Source: Pseudoxanthomonas sp. PXM01
GTDB taxonomy: Bacteria > Pseudomonadota > Gammaproteobacteria > Xanthomonadales > Xanthomonadaceae
Direction of reading: 5' to 3'
NCBI RefSeq assembly: GCF_014851815.1
Contig: NZ_JACVAJ010000002.1
Location: forward strand, 868,001 to 932,000
DNA length: 64,000 nt
Below are positions 1 to 9,873 of the stretch, piece by piece. Every line of letters starts with the position of its first letter. Position 1 is the stretch's first letter. The notes under the pieces were generated by a model that saw only the letters and a program-made list of their open reading frames with translations, had not been told where the DNA came from and searched no databases. The position numbers were made by a program, and so were the translations under genes.

Positions 1-1363
1 GAATCAGCGCGCTCATGCGCACACCGTTGCGCGCGTAGTCGCTGAACACCAGGAAGGTGGCGTCGAACGGTACGAAGCCGCCGTGCAGCGCCAGGCCGTT
101 CGCGATCGCGGTCATGCCGAACTCGCGCACGCCGTAGTACACGTAGTTGGCGTTCGGATCGGTGGTGGAGACCGACTTGCTGGCCTTCCACAGCGTCAGG
201 TTGGAGTGCGCCAGGTCGGCGGAACCGCCGACCAGTTCCGGCAACAGCGGCGCGAACGCTTCGATGGCGTTCTGCGAGGCCTTGCGCGAGGCGATGACCG
301 GGCCTTCGGCCTGCACCTTGGCGATGTACGCATCAGCCTGCGCGGCGAAGTCGGCCGGCAGCTCGCCGGAAGCACGACGCTTCAGCTCGGTGGCCTGTTC
401 CGGGAACTGCGCGGTGTAGGCGTCGAGCAGCGTATTCCAGTCGGCTTCCAGCGCCTTGCCGGCGTCGACCTTGTTCCAGCCGGCGTAAATCTCGGCGGGG
501 ACCTCGAACGGACCGTACGGCCATTCCAGCGCGGCGCGCGTGGCCTCCAGTTCGTCCTTGCCCAGCGGGGCGCCGTGGCTGGACTCCTTGCCGGCCTTGT
601 TCGGCGAACCGAAGCCGATCGTCGTGCGGCAGCAGATCAGCGTCGGCTTGTCGGTGGCCTTCAGCGCGGTATCGATGGCGGTCTTGATCTCGATCGGGTC
701 ATGGCCGTTGACGTTGCGCACCACCTGCCAGCCGTAGGCCTCGAAGCGGGCCGGCGTGTCGTCGGTGAACCAGCCGTCGGTGTTGCCGTCGATGGAAATC
801 TTGTTGTCGTCCCAGAAGCAGACCAGCTTGCCCAGGCCCCAGGTGCCGGCGAGCGAGGCGGCTTCATGCGAGACGCCTTCCATCAGGCAGCCGTCGCCCA
901 TGAACACGAAGGTGCGGTGGTCGACGATGGCGTGGCCTTCGCGGTTGAAGCGCTGCGCCAGCAGCTTCTCAGCCAGCGCGAAGCCGACGGCGTTGGCGAA
1001 ACCCTGGCCGAGCGGACCGGTGGTCGTTTCGACGCCCGGCGTCTCGTGGCGTTCCGGGTGGCCGGCGGTCTTGCTGTGCAGCTGGCGGAAGTTCTTCAGC
1101 TCCTGCAGTGGCAGGTCGTAGCCGGCCAGGTGCAGCAGCGCGTACTGCAGCATCGAACCGTGGCCGTTGGACAGGATGAAGCGGTCGCGGTTGAACCAGT
1201 GCGGGTTCGACGGGCTGTGGCGGTAGTAGTCGTTCCACAGCACTTCGGCGATATCGGCCATGCCCATGGGCATGCCGGGATGGCCGGAATTGGCGGCCTG
1301 CACCGCGTCGGCGGCGAGGAAACGGATGGCGTTGGCGAGCTGGCGGCGGGTGGGCGTCGTCAT
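1..1363 (-). CDS. tkt: Transketolase, 3' end cut off by the window edge
   Basis: Thiamine-diphosphate enzyme of the non-oxidative pentose phosphate pathway that moves two-carbon ketol units between sugar phosphates in the cytoplasm. The reverse complement reads [16 protein letters not shown] from the ATG at 1361-1363 and stays open to base 1, giving about 454 residues of a family usually near 665. Visible family motifs are [10 protein letters not shown] near the N-terminus, [14 protein letters not shown] (the GDG diphosphate/metal site), [13 protein letters not shown] and the start of the pyrimidine domain ([10 protein letters not shown]). The C-terminal domain lies outside the window. No strong ribosome binding site is seen before the ATG. 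The following gene (symporter) ends 100 bases upstream on the same strand. Identification is secure. Confidence 0.96.
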   Translation of the reverse strand, partial: MTTPTRRQLANAIRFLAADAVQAANSGHPGMPMGMADIAEVLWNDYYRHSPSNPHWFNRDRFILSNGHGSMLQYALLHLAGYDLPLQELKNFRQLHSKTAGHPERHETPGVETTTGPLGQGFANAVGFALAEKLLAQRFNREGHAIVDHRTFVFMGDGCLMEGVSHEAASLAGTWGLGKLVCFWDDNKISIDGNTDGWFTDDTPARFEAYGWQVVRNVNGHDPIEIKTAIDTALKATDKPTLICCRTTIGFGSPNKAGKESSHGAPLGKDELEATRAALEWPYGPFEVPAEIYAGWNKVDAGKALEADWNTLLDAYTAQFPEQATELKRRASGELPADFAAQADAYIAKVQAEGPVIASRKASQNAIEAFAPLLPELVGGSADLAHSNLTLWKASKSVSTTDPNANYVYYGVREFGMTAIANGLALHGGFVPFDATFLVFSDYARNGVRMSALI

Positions 1364-1463
1364 GGGGGTCGGGACAGAGGGGGCGGCGCCCGGCGGGCTG
1401 CGGGCCGCCCATTGTCCCACCCCCCGCTCGCCCTGTCGCGGTTGCGGGTCCCCGCCCGGGGTG

Positions 1464-2777
1464 TTAGCCGGGGTTTCCGGGCAGCTTCACGTCGCCCTTT
1501 TCGCCCTTGGCCACCAGCGAGGCCAGGGTCAGGTCGCCGGTGACATTGAGCGTGGTGCGGCACATGTCGAGGAAGTGGTTCACGCCCAGGATCAGGCCGA
1601 TGCCGATCGGGTTCACGCCGACCATCGCGCAGATCAGTGCTACCACCGGCAGCGAGCCCGACGGCACGCCGGCCGTGCCGATGCCGCCCAGGATGCACAC
1701 CAGCATCACCATGAACTGCTGACCCAGCGACAGGTCCACGCCGAAGAACTGCGCCAGGAAGATCACCGTCACGCCCTCGAACAGCGCGGTGCCGTTCTGG
1801 TTGGCGGTGGCGCCCACGGTCAGCACGAAGCGCGAGACCGTGCGCGGCAGGCCCAGCTTCTCGTCCGCCACGCGCAGCGCGGTCGGCAGCGTGGCGTTGC
1901 TGGACGCGGTGGAGAACGCCATCACCATCGCTTCCTGCGCGCCGCGGAAGAACGTCAGCGGCGAATAGCCGGCCAGCTTCAGCGCGATCGAATAGCTGAC
2001 GAACTGGTGCAGCGCCAGCGCCAGCACCACCACGAACACGTACTGGCCCAACCGCACCAGCAGGTCGAAGCCGAAGATCGCGGCCAGGTTGAACATGAAG
2101 CAGGCCACCGCGTACGGCGCCAGGCGGATGACCAGGCCGATCAGCGTCATCGAGATCTCGAACACGCCTTCGATACCGCGCTTGAGGATGCCGGTGTTCT
2201 CCGACGGCGTCAGCACCAGGCCGATACCGAACATCACCGCGAAGAACATCAGCGACAGGATGGCGGCGTTGCTGGAGGCCGCACTGATCACGTTGTCCGG
2301 CACGATCGACAGCAGCATGTCCATGCCGGTCGCCTGCGTACCGACGCTGGCGACGATTTCCTTGGTGCGCTCGGCGTTCTCGGCGATCAGCTGCTGCGCC
2401 AGCGCCGGATCGACGCCGACGCCCGGCTTCAGCACGTTGACCAGCACCAGGCCGATCAACACGGCGACCGCCGACAGCACGATGGTGTAGGCCAGCGTCT
2501 TCCAGCCGATCCGGCCCAGTGCGCGGATGTCGCCCATCTCGGCGATGCCGCAGACCAGCGCCGAGAACAGCAGCGGCACGATCAGCATGAAGATCAGGTT
2601 GAGGAAGACCTTGCTGAACGGCGTGGTGACGTACTTGGTGACGTCCTGCACCCAGCCCGCGTCGCCCTGCCCCGTCGCGTGCACCAGCAGGCCGACGAGC
2701 AGGCCGATGCCGAAGCCGATGGCCATCTTCCAGTGCAGCGGCAGTTTGGTGCGGGTGGCGGGCGTGGCGTCGGTCAT
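1464..2777 (-). CDS. Dicarboxylate/amino acid:cation symporter (DAACS family)
   Basis: Inner-membrane secondary transporter that couples uptake of C4-dicarboxylates or acidic amino acids to Na+ or H+ (GltP/DctA/GltT type). About 437 residues with multiple hydrophobic segments. Signature regions are the serine-rich hairpin [16 protein letters not shown], the [10 protein letters not shown] motif and [11 protein letters not shown], all typical of the substrate-binding core. The ATG at 2775-2777 is chosen because AGGA lies seven bases upstream. An in-frame TTG at 2798 would add seven residues. It appears to be a single-gene unit, since the neighbouring genes are more than 90 bases away. The sequence does not decide whether glutamate, aspartate or C4-dicarboxylates are the substrate. 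Confidence 0.93.
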   Translation of the reverse strand: MTDATPATRTKLPLHWKMAIGFGIGLLVGLLVHATGQGDAGWVQDVTKYVTTPFSKVFLNLIFMLIVPLLFSALVCGIAEMGDIRALGRIGWKTLAYTIVLSAVAVLIGLVLVNVLKPGVGVDPALAQQLIAENAERTKEIVASVGTQATGMDMLLSIVPDNVISAASSNAAILSLMFFAVMFGIGLVLTPSENTGILKRGIEGVFEISMTLIGLVIRLAPYAVACFMFNLAAIFGFDLLVRLGQYVFVVVLALALHQFVSYSIALKLAGYSPLTFFRGAQEAMVMAFSTASSNATLPTALRVADEKLGLPRTVSRFVLTVGATANQNGTALFEGVTVIFLAQFFGVDLSLGQQFMVMLVCILGGIGTAGVPSGSLPVVALICAMVGVNPIGIGLILGVNHFLDMCRTTLNVTGDLTLASLVAKGEKGDVKLPGNPG

Positions 2778-2915
2778 CGGCGGGTCCTGCGGAGACAAGA
2801 TCGGGAGCTTAGCAAACCCGGCATGACGTCCCGTCCTTGCACGACAGGCCGGCCCGGGCCACGTGCGGGCATCGTCCGCGCACCCAGGGAATGACGAACG
2901 TCGACCCGGTTTCCC

Positions 2916-4589
2916 TTATCGCGGGTAGAGCGGCGGCAACGGTTCGTCCGCCACGCCGGCGTCCCTGGCTTGCCACTGGGGACCGCCACGGAAGGCCTCG
3001 CGCAGGGCGAGGCGGGCCTGTGCGGGATCGCCGTCAGCCCAGCGGGCACGGCGCAGCAGGTCCACCGCTGCGCGTTGCGAGGGCGCGGCGAGACGACGTT
3101 CCAGGTCGTCGAGATCGATGGCGACGGGGCGCGCCATGCCGCAGAGCACGACTTCGATGTCATCGAGGTCACCGGCGTCGAGCACGCGCTTGAGGTCGGC
3201 GGCCGTATGCGTCGCGAACGACACCGACGCTTCGGATCCGGCCGCGGCTGCCCGGTCACGCGACACCGCCGTGCCGCGCTGCCCACGCGACAGGCCCCAC
3301 ACGAGGGTGGCCAGCCAGAGCAGCGCGAACCCGGCCGCCAGCCAGGGCCACAGATGGGCGGGTATGCGCCGTTCGCCGGCCAGTGCGATGACGCCATCGC
3401 CCGGAGGCGACAGCGAGGCGGGCGCCGCGCCGTCCCGCACCGGTGGTCGCGGGGCCTGTCCACTGCCTGCGACGACCGGAATCGTCAGGTCCGGCAGCGT
3501 CGCGCGCTTGTTCGCGCCGGCACGGACGTCCCACCACGCCATTGCCACGCCCGGCACCGCGAGCGTGCCGGTCGTGGACGGCACGATCGAATAGCGGCGC
3601 GTGAGCTTCACCTGCGGCGTGCCGCCGACGAAGGTCTCGTCGTACTGCGGCGGTTCCGCGAACACCTGCGCTCCCGGCACCGCCGGTGCGGGCAACTCCG
3701 GCAACTGCGCCTGCGTCGCGCCGACGACCGTCGTCTCGATCGCGAAGGTGGCGGCTTCGCCCGTGCGCATCTGCTCGGGCACGGCGGTGTAGCGCAGGCG
3801 CAGGTCGCGCACGGGCAGCCACGGCTGGCCGGCATCCGCCGGTTGCGGACGCACCTGCAGGACGCGTGGCGTACCGGTGATGTTGACCTCGCGACTGTTG
3901 CCGCCCAGCAGATCGTCCATCCAGCCGCCCGCCCCGCGTCCGCTGAAACGTGCGCCCGGCAACGTCAGCGGGCCGCTGCGTTCGGGCACCAGCAGGAAGC
4001 GGCGCTCGGCGGTGTTGTAGCGGCGTCCGTCGATCTCGCGGCTCGACTGCACGATCTCGCCGACCCGTTGCAGCAGCGCGCCATCGGGTGGATCCAGATC
4101 CAGTTGGCCGGACACCAGCGGTGTCGCATAGAACAGCCGCACCGTGACGCCCACCGATTGCTGCACGTAGGGGCGGGCATCGTCGACCTCGGTTTCCACG
4201 AACACCAGACCATTGGACGCAGCGCTCGCCGTAGCCGTTGCGGTGACCTCCAGTACCAGCGGCACGGAACGCTCATTGCCCACCTGCAGGGCGGGAATCG
4301 TCAGTGTTCCCGCGCGACGGGGGCGCAGCGTCAGCGCGAACGTCGTGCGGCTGCTCATGCGCCCGTTCACCAGCTGCACGCTGCGACTGTCGGACTGCCC
4401 TTCCACCTCGAAGTCGCGCATCAGCGGCGTCAGGTCGGGGGTGGCGGATACCGCATCGGTTTCGACGTTCAATGTCACCGCCTGGCCGAGCGAGACCTGG
4501 CTCTGCTCGAGCCACGCGCGGGTCGCCGCCAGCGACGACAGTGGCCACGCCAGAAGCAGACACAGCAACAGCCATGCACGGTGTTTCAT
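2916..4589 (-). CDS. batD: BatD family protein, exported with C-terminal membrane anchor
   Basis: Last gene of the MoxR/Bat cluster. BatD proteins are envelope proteins with oxygen-tolerance or stress roles whose biochemistry is poorly defined. 557 residues. A signal peptide ends at about LSSLAA (residue 22), then come beta-rich repeats and a single transmembrane helix (LWPWLAAGFALLWLATLVW) around residue 415-435, leaving a cytoplasmic tail of about 120 residues. The start ATG (4587-4589) overlaps the stop of the preceding VWA-TPR gene by four bases, indicating translational coupling. The layout matches the DUF7939-like BatD proteins of proteobacteria, with a long periplasmic part and a charged tail. 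Family assignment is firm and molecular role is inferred. Confidence 0.88.
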   Translation of the reverse strand: MKHRAWLLLCLLLAWPLSSLAATRAWLEQSQVSLGQAVTLNVETDAVSATPDLTPLMRDFEVEGQSDSRSVQLVNGRMSSRTTFALTLRPRRAGTLTIPALQVGNERSVPLVLEVTATATASAASNGLVFVETEVDDARPYVQQSVGVTVRLFYATPLVSGQLDLDPPDGALLQRVGEIVQSSREIDGRRYNTAERRFLLVPERSGPLTLPGARFSGRGAGGWMDDLLGGNSREVNITGTPRVLQVRPQPADAGQPWLPVRDLRLRYTAVPEQMRTGEAATFAIETTVVGATQAQLPELPAPAVPGAQVFAEPPQYDETFVGGTPQVKLTRRYSIVPSTTGTLAVPGVAMAWWDVRAGANKRATLPDLTIPVVAGSGQAPRPPVRDGAAPASLSPPGDGVIALAGERRIPAHLWPWLAAGFALLWLATLVWGLSRGQRGTAVSRDRAAAAGSEASVSFATHTAADLKRVLDAGDLDDIEVVLCGMARPVAIDLDDLERRLAAPSQRAAVDLLRRARWADGDPAQARLALREAFRGGPQWQARDAGVADEPLPPLYPR

Positions 4590-6331
4590 CGTCCTTCCCT
4601 CTGCCGCCGTTCCTGTTCGAGGCGGAACTTCGCCTTCAGCAGCGCGCCCGGCTCGTCAGGCACGCGTTTCAGCCACGCATCCACCGCCTGACGGCGCTCG
4701 CGCTGTTCTGCGGACTCGGCCTGCACGGCCGGCTCGCCCTGCTTTTTCTGCTCCGCGCGCTGCGCGGCCGCCTTCGCTACCGCCTCGCGCATGCGTTCGC
4801 GTTGCGCGGCGTCGGCAGCCGACTGCGCTGCCGCATCCGCCGGTGACGAAGAAGGGGTACGGGCAGGCGTCGTCGCAGGCGGTGTCTTTCCCTGGCCCTG
4901 CGAGGATGGCTCGCTCTTCGCCTGCGAGGTTGAAGCATCTTTCTGTTCGCCGGGTTGCGACTTGGCATCACCCTGCGAGCCTGCGGATCCCTGTTTCCCG
5001 TCTCCTTGCGGACCGGACTTGCCCTGACCCTCGCCCGACGACGGCGGGCGCTTCCGCGCGGCATCGACGGCGGCGCGGTTCGCCACCGCATCGGGCATGC
5101 CGGGACGCGCGCGCAGGGCGCGGTCGTAAGCAGCGATGGCGGCGTCGTAGCGCTGCTGTTTCGCCAGCGCATTGCCCAGGTTGTACCAGCCCTCGGCGGT
5201 GTCGATACCGGTGAAGGCCTGTTCCGCGGCAGCGTAATCGCCCTGCCGGTAAGCGTCGGCGCCTCGCACGACGCGTGCGTGTTCGGTCTGGTCCGGCCGC
5301 TGCCACCAGTCGATGCCGGTCGCGGCTGCCGGTTGCGCCATCGGCAGCCACAGGGCACCGACCAGCACCAGCGCCGCGCCCCGGCGGAAGCCGAGCAAGG
5401 CGATCGCCATCAGGGGAATCAGCAGCCAGTAGCCTTCGTCGCGCCACGCCTTGCCACCGCCGGTCGTGGCGGCCTCGCCGGTGGTGCCGGGTGTCCGCAG
5501 TCCCAGCGCCGCGAGGTCGTCTTCGCCGGCCGTCAACGCGTGGTAGCGACCGCCGCCGGCCGACGCGAGGCTGCGCAGGGAGGAGGCATCGAGTGCGGCG
5601 TGCCCGATGGCCCCATCGCCGCCACGGTAGGCCGCTCCCGCCGCGGTACCGAGGCCAAGCGCGGAAACGGTGTAGCCTCCGGTACGCGCGGCTGCAGCCG
5701 CCGTGGTTGCCGCGGCATCGGCACGGTCGGTCAGCACCAGGATGTCGCCGCTGCGCGCCTCTGCCTGCGTAAGCAGGCGCGCCGCCCACGCGATACCGTG
5801 ATCCGTGCGCTGTCCGTCCACCGGCATGATGTCGGGCGCCAGGTCATCGAGGAACAGGCGGATGTTCGCGGTATCGTCGGTCAATGGCGTGACGGTGAAA
5901 GCGTCGTCGGCGTACGCGACCAGCGCGACCGGGCTGCCGGCGCGGGCCTCCAGCACCTGCACCAGCTTCGCGCGCGCCTGCAGCAGGCGAGACGGTGGCA
6001 GGTCGCTGGTCGTGGTGCGGCTGGAGAGGTCCAGCACGATCACCAGCGGCCGCTTCACCTGCCACAGCGGCTGCTCGGCCTGGCGCCAGCTCGGTCCGGC
6101 CAGCGCGAGCACGGCCAGCGTGAATGCCGCGATGGCGGCAATCAGGCCGCTGCGCGCGCCGGCGCCGCCGCGCACCAGCACATGCGGCAGCAAGTGCGCG
6201 TCGACATGTCCCCGCCATGCATTGCGGCGCTGCCGTTGCACGCGCCATGCCCATGCCAGCACGGGCAATGCCAGCAACGCCCACAGCCAGTGAGGACGCA
6301 GGAAATGCAGTGCCATCCAGTCGACGCTCAT
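4586..6331 (-). CDS. batB: VWA and TPR domain protein (BatB/BatC-type fusion)
   Basis: 581-residue membrane protein. Two N-terminal transmembrane segments (LRPHWLWALLALPVLAWAW and a second near residue 55-75) are followed by a von Willebrand A domain, a third hydrophobic segment, a TPR unit (AEGWYNLGNALAKQQRYDAA) and a long Ser/Gln/Ala/Lys-rich tail. This combines BatB (VWA) and BatC (TPR) in one chain. The metal-site motif that should read DxSxS appears as DLSSRTTTSD, with Arg at the second serine position, so the MIDAS may be altered. Start MSVDWMALHF (ATG at 6329-6331) overlaps the batA stop as ATGA and keeps the coupled-operon pattern. An extended upstream start is open but unlikely. Confidence 0.88.
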   Translation of the reverse strand: MSVDWMALHFLRPHWLWALLALPVLAWAWRVQRQRRNAWRGHVDAHLLPHVLVRGGAGARSGLIAAIAAFTLAVLALAGPSWRQAEQPLWQVKRPLVIVLDLSSRTTTSDLPPSRLLQARAKLVQVLEARAGSPVALVAYADDAFTVTPLTDDTANIRLFLDDLAPDIMPVDGQRTDHGIAWAARLLTQAEARSGDILVLTDRADAAATTAAAAARTGGYTVSALGLGTAAGAAYRGGDGAIGHAALDASSLRSLASAGGGRYHALTAGEDDLAALGLRTPGTTGEAATTGGGKAWRDEGYWLLIPLMAIALLGFRRGAALVLVGALWLPMAQPAAATGIDWWQRPDQTEHARVVRGADAYRQGDYAAAEQAFTGIDTAEGWYNLGNALAKQQRYDAAIAAYDRALRARPGMPDAVANRAAVDAARKRPPSSGEGQGKSGPQGDGKQGSAGSQGDAKSQPGEQKDASTSQAKSEPSSQGQGKTPPATTPARTPSSSPADAAAQSAADAAQRERMREAVAKAAAQRAEQKKQGEPAVQAESAEQRERRQAVDAWLKRVPDEPGALLKAKFRLEQERRQREGR

Positions 6332-7350
6332 GTCCGTCTCCGCGGCAGCACGAACGCGATCAGCGATATCGCCAGCGCGGCAGCGAGCGGCCACGCATAG
6401 CGCTCGATGCGCGGGCGCACCGCCTTGCCGGGCTGCTCGACGGGCTCCAGCCGATCCAGTTCGGCATAGATGCCCACGAGTTCGCGGGTATCCCGCGCCC
6501 GGTAGAAGCGCCCGCCCGTCTGTTCCGCCACAGCGCGCAGCGTCGCTTCGTCGATGGCCTCGGGCGCACTGGCCGGCATCGGCAACGGGATACCGAACAC
6601 GCTGATGCCGCCATCGCCGCCGAAGGCGATGGTATGGATGCGCACGCGCTCCTCCTTCGCCAGTTCGGCCGCCTTTTGCGGCGTCAGCACGCCCGCCGAA
6701 TTGACGCCGTCGGTCAGCAGGATCAGCACGCGCTGCCCGTCTTCCTGCGTGCGCAGACGACGCACCGCGAGCGCGATGGCGTCGCCGATGGCGGTCTCGC
6801 GCCCCGCCAGTCCGGCCACGGCATCGCGCAGCTGCTCACGCACCGTGTGCAGGTCGCGCGTCAGCGGCGTCATCGCATAGGCACGCTGCCCGAACACCAG
6901 CAGCCCGACGCGGTCGCCGTCGCGGCGATCGAGGAAATCCGCGAGCACCGCCTTCGCCGCGGTCAGGCGATCGACCACCGCACCACCAAGCTCCATGTCG
7001 GGCTCGGTCATGCTGCCCGACAGGTCCACGGCCAGCATCAGGTCGCGTCCGCTCACCGGAGGCGTCACCGCATCGCCGAACTGCTGCGGGCGTGCCGCCG
7101 CGGCGCACAGCAGGAACCACGCCAGCCACGCGAGGGCGGCGGCGCGACGCGGCAACCCGCGCCCGCCCCGTTGCGCGATGGCGTGCACGGCTGGACCGTA
7201 GGGGACCTTGAGGGCGTCGGCATCGGAGCGGCGTGCAGGCAGCAGCCAGCGCACCAGCCACGGCAGCGGGAACGCCAGCCAGAACCATGGCCACGCGAAT
7301 CCCGCATAGCCGTCCTGCAGCCACTGCAACGTGGGTAGCGACACACTCAC
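6328..7350 (-). CDS. batA: BatA-type VWA domain membrane protein
   Basis: About 340 residues with the classical BatA layout: hydrophobic N-terminus (YAGFAWPWFWLAFPLPWLV), second helix (AALAWLAWFLLCAAAA), VWA domain, and a C-terminal helix (WPLAAALAISLIAFVLP). The MIDAS is intact as DLSGSM starting near residue 109, with the supporting LTDGVNS motif, so divalent-metal ligand binding is plausible. The start is a GTG (7348-7350) that overlaps the stop of the DUF4381 gene as GTGA. A second in-frame GTG two codons later is an alternative. The protein probably forms an inner-membrane complex with the adjacent VWA-TPR protein and is a predicted client of the MoxR ATPase encoded upstream in the same operon. 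Confidence 0.9.
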   Translation of the reverse strand: MSVSLPTLQWLQDGYAGFAWPWFWLAFPLPWLVRWLLPARRSDADALKVPYGPAVHAIAQRGGRGLPRRAAALAWLAWFLLCAAAARPQQFGDAVTPPVSGRDLMLAVDLSGSMTEPDMELGGAVVDRLTAAKAVLADFLDRRDGDRVGLLVFGQRAYAMTPLTRDLHTVREQLRDAVAGLAGRETAIGDAIALAVRRLRTQEDGQRVLILLTDGVNSAGVLTPQKAAELAKEERVRIHTIAFGGDGGISVFGIPLPMPASAPEAIDEATLRAVAEQTGGRFYRARDTRELVGIYAELDRLEPVEQPGKAVRPRIERYAWPLAAALAISLIAFVLPRRRT

Positions 7351-7793
7351 CGCACACCCGCCATCAGGTCGAGGAAGCGGGCACGTGCGACCACAGCGGC
7401 GGCGGCGAGCTCCTCCGGCGGCACATCGCGGCGATAGCCGCCATCGAGCAGCAGGCGACCGGGGCCTTGCGAGAACGCATGGCCGTGTTTGCCATCGAGG
7501 AAGCGCAGCCAGGCCTCGCCTTCCAGCCGATCTGCCGATCGATCGAGACGGCGCGCGGCGCGACGCAGGCGTTCCGACATCAAGGCGACCTGCTCCGCCG
7601 GCGAAGGCGCGCCTTCCGCCGCATCGAACCAGCGCTGCCATCCCTGCCGCCTGCGACGGACGACGATGCGCCACGCGGCGACTCCCGCGATCAGCAGCAG
7701 CACGACGGCGAACGCCAGCCACCAGCCCGGCGCAGGCGGCCACCACGACGGCGACGCCGGCACATGCACATCGCGCAGGACGAGTGTCGCCAT
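7347..7793 (-). CDS. DUF4381 domain membrane protein
   Basis: Small protein of 148 residues. The N-terminal stretch MATLVLRDVHVPASP is followed by a membrane helix (GWWLAFAVVLLLIAGVAAWRIVV) and a positively charged cytoplasmic domain rich in Arg and Ala. DUF4381 proteins sit in Bat/MoxR operons between the DUF58 and VWA genes, exactly as here. The ATG at 7791-7793 follows a Shine-Dalgarno GAGG that overlaps the stop codon region of the DUF58 gene (7801), which supports this start. Its function is unknown. By context it is a subunit of the Bat membrane complex. Confidence 0.8.
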   Translation of the reverse strand: MATLVLRDVHVPASPSWWPPAPGWWLAFAVVLLLIAGVAAWRIVVRRRRQGWQRWFDAAEGAPSPAEQVALMSERLRRAARRLDRSADRLEGEAWLRFLDGKHGHAFSQGPGRLLLDGGYRRDVPPEELAAAAVVARARFLDLMAGVR

Positions 7794-7800
7794 GCCCACC

Positions 7801-8697
7801 TCAGGCCACCTGGGGCTGCGCACGACCCAGCGCGACGAGCCACGCATCGCTGGGCGCATCCGTCGACAACGTGCGCACCTGCACGCCGCGTGCAGGCAAT
7901 CGGTCCAGCGCGCGATCGAGCGGCTGCTGGAACTCGGTGCGCCACGCGTCGCGCTGCACGTCGCTGGCAAGGTCGAGCTCGATGCGCTGGCTGCCTACGA
8001 CGAACGGCAGGCGTTGCGGCGGCGGCGCCGTCTCCAGCGGATCGGTCAACAACAGCACGACGACATCATGATGTGCTGCGAGTGCCGGCCAGCGCGACTC
8101 GGGAACAGCGGCCAGGCTATGGGGATCGGCGAGCACCAGCAGTCGTGATCCCGGCCGCAGCAGGCGCGCGGCGTGATCGAGCGCAAACGCCAAGCCGAGA
8201 TCGTCCGATGGCGGTGACGTGTACCAGCGCGCCAAGGCGTCGAGCACGCGCAAAGCACCCCGGGTACCGGAAGCAGGAGGAATCGGCGCTTCCATCATGC
8301 TGCCGCGCAGGATGGCGAGCCGATCGCCTTCGCGGACCGCCTGCCATGCCGCGACGGCGCCTGCACGCGCGGCCTGCACCGACTTGAATCGTGTACGCGT
8401 GCCGAAGTACAGCAGGGGCGACGTATCGGCGACAAGGAGCGTCAGCCGTTCGCGTTCGGCCTGGAACAACTTGGTATGCGTGCGACCGCTGCGCGCCGTC
8501 AGGCGCCAGTCGATGTGGCGGACATCGTCACCGGCGACATACTCGCGTGATTCCGCGTACTCCATGCCGCGCCCACGTAGCGGCGATGCGGATGGACCGG
8601 TGACCGAGTGCCGGCCCCGGCGCGCGGGCGGTCGCCGCTGCGCGCTGGCACGCAGCGCGATCAGTTCGGCCAATGTGGGAGTGATGCCTTCGCTCAT
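7801..8697 (-). CDS. DUF58 domain-containing protein
   Basis: 298-residue soluble protein. DUF58 members pair with MoxR ATPases and contain a degenerate VWA-like fold. Recognisable family features are the RGRGMEYAESREYVAGDDVRHIDW region (residues about 42-65; the fuller family pattern is G...F.E.R.Y..GDD.R.IDW) followed by LTARSGRTHTKLFQAERE. Start MSEGITPTLAEL at the ATG 8695-8697 is chosen over a TTG four codons upstream. It lies 18 bases downstream of moxR and eight bases before the DUF4381 gene. It probably acts as an adaptor between MoxR and the membrane Bat proteins, an inference from family and context. Confidence 0.88.
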   Translation of the reverse strand: MSEGITPTLAELIALRASAQRRPPARRGRHSVTGPSASPLRGRGMEYAESREYVAGDDVRHIDWRLTARSGRTHTKLFQAERERLTLLVADTSPLLYFGTRTRFKSVQAARAGAVAAWQAVREGDRLAILRGSMMEAPIPPASGTRGALRVLDALARWYTSPPSDDLGLAFALDHAARLLRPGSRLLVLADPHSLAAVPESRWPALAAHHDVVVLLLTDPLETAPPPQRLPFVVGSQRIELDLASDVQRDAWRTEFQQPLDRALDRLPARGVQVRTLSTDAPSDAWLVALGRAQPQVA

Positions 8698-8715
8698 GGA
8701 CCGGTGCAACCGGGA

Positions 8716-9705
8716 TCAGGGCAGCGGAACCACGTCGAGCAACGCCTTCACCAGGCGATCGCCGTCCCAGCCTTCCGCCGTCGCCTCGTAGCTGGGCAGG
8801 ACACGGTGGCGCAGCACGTCGGGCGCGATGGCACGGATATCGTCGGGCGTGACGTAGTCGCGCCCCGCCAGCCAGGCGCGCGCACGCGCACAGCGTTCCA
8901 GCGCAATGGAGCCACGCGGACTGGCGCCCCAGGCAATGCGTCTGGCGAGCGAGGCGTCATATCGCGAGGCGTCGCGCGAGGCGAGCACCAGCTCGATCAG
9001 ATAGCGCTCCAGCGCAGGCGCCAGATGCAGGTCCAGTACTTGCGCGCGCGCCTCGAAGACGTCCTCCAGCGGCATGCGCGCGACCGCGGCATGCACCGGC
9101 TGCATCTGCTCGCGGGCGCGATCACGCGCCAGGCGCAGGATGTCGGCTTCGGCAGCGGCTTCGGGATAGCCGATCTTCACGTGCATCAGGAACCGGTCGA
9201 GCTGCGCTTCCGGCAACGGAAACGTACCCTCCTGCTCGATCGGATTCTGCGTCGCCATCACCAGGAACAGCGTCGGCAGCGGATACGTATGCCGGCCCAC
9301 GGTCACCTGCCGCTCGCCCATCGCCTCCAGCAATGCAGACTGCACCTTGGCGGGTGCGCGGTTGATCTCGTCGGCCAGCAACAGCGGATGGAAGATCGGC
9401 CCAGCCTGGAACTCAAAACGCCCCTCCTGGGGCCGCCACACCTCGGTGCCCGTGAGGTCAGCCGGCAGCAGATCCGGCGTGAACTGCACACGTGCGAACT
9501 CGGCCTGCAATCGGGACGCCAGCGCGCGGATGGCGGTCGTCTTCGCCAGTCCCGGCGCGCCCTCCACCAAAAGGTGGCCATCGGCCAGCAGCGCGATCAA
9601 CAGGCGTTCGACCAGCGCCGCCTGCCCCACGATGGTTTGCGACAGGTCTTCACGGAGCGTGGCGAATCGATCGAACAGGCGGACATCCGGGGAGATGCGG
9701 TCCAT
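8716..9705 (-). CDS. MoxR family AAA+ ATPase
   Basis: 329-residue AAA+ ATPase, first gene of the Bat operon. MoxR proteins act as chaperone-like ATPases that help assemble or activate metal-dependent VWA-containing complexes. Walker A is GAPGLAKTT at about residue 48-56, Walker B is LLADEIN, sensor 1 is MATQNP, and the family signature QEGTFPLPEAQLDRFLM is present. The C-terminal lid domain is complete. It starts at an ATG with about 120 noncoding bases before the pilQ terminator, so the operon promoter is probably there, although no convincing -35/-10 pair is visible. The order moxR-DUF58-DUF4381-batA-batB/C-batD is fully co-directional and mostly overlapping. Confidence 0.93.
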   Translation of the reverse strand: MDRISPDVRLFDRFATLREDLSQTIVGQAALVERLLIALLADGHLLVEGAPGLAKTTAIRALASRLQAEFARVQFTPDLLPADLTGTEVWRPQEGRFEFQAGPIFHPLLLADEINRAPAKVQSALLEAMGERQVTVGRHTYPLPTLFLVMATQNPIEQEGTFPLPEAQLDRFLMHVKIGYPEAAAEADILRLARDRAREQMQPVHAAVARMPLEDVFEARAQVLDLHLAPALERYLIELVLASRDASRYDASLARRIAWGASPRGSIALERCARARAWLAGRDYVTPDDIRAIAPDVLRHRVLPSYEATAEGWDGDRLVKALLDVVPLP

Positions 9706-9821
9706 GGGCTTCCGGGAAGTGCGGGGTGCGCGTGGGACCGCCAGTGTGCCACGCGGGTTCCCGGGAGCCCTGTGAGGAACGGCAGGGGTTCAGCGGAAGT
9801 TTTCGACAGGCCGCCCCCAAA

Positions 9822-9849
9822 TTAAGACGGGCCGCAGAAGCGGCCCGTC
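9822..9849 (-). terminator. Rho-independent terminator after pilQ
   Basis: GACGGGCCGC (9826-9835), loop AGAA, and GCGGCCCGTC (9840-9849) form a perfect 10-bp stem. Reading the minus strand, the stem is followed by TTAATTT. It lies 25 bases past the pilQ stop and separates the pilus operon from moxR. Confidence 0.8.
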
Positions 9850-9873
9850 CCATGCAACTCGATCCGGTTCGTC

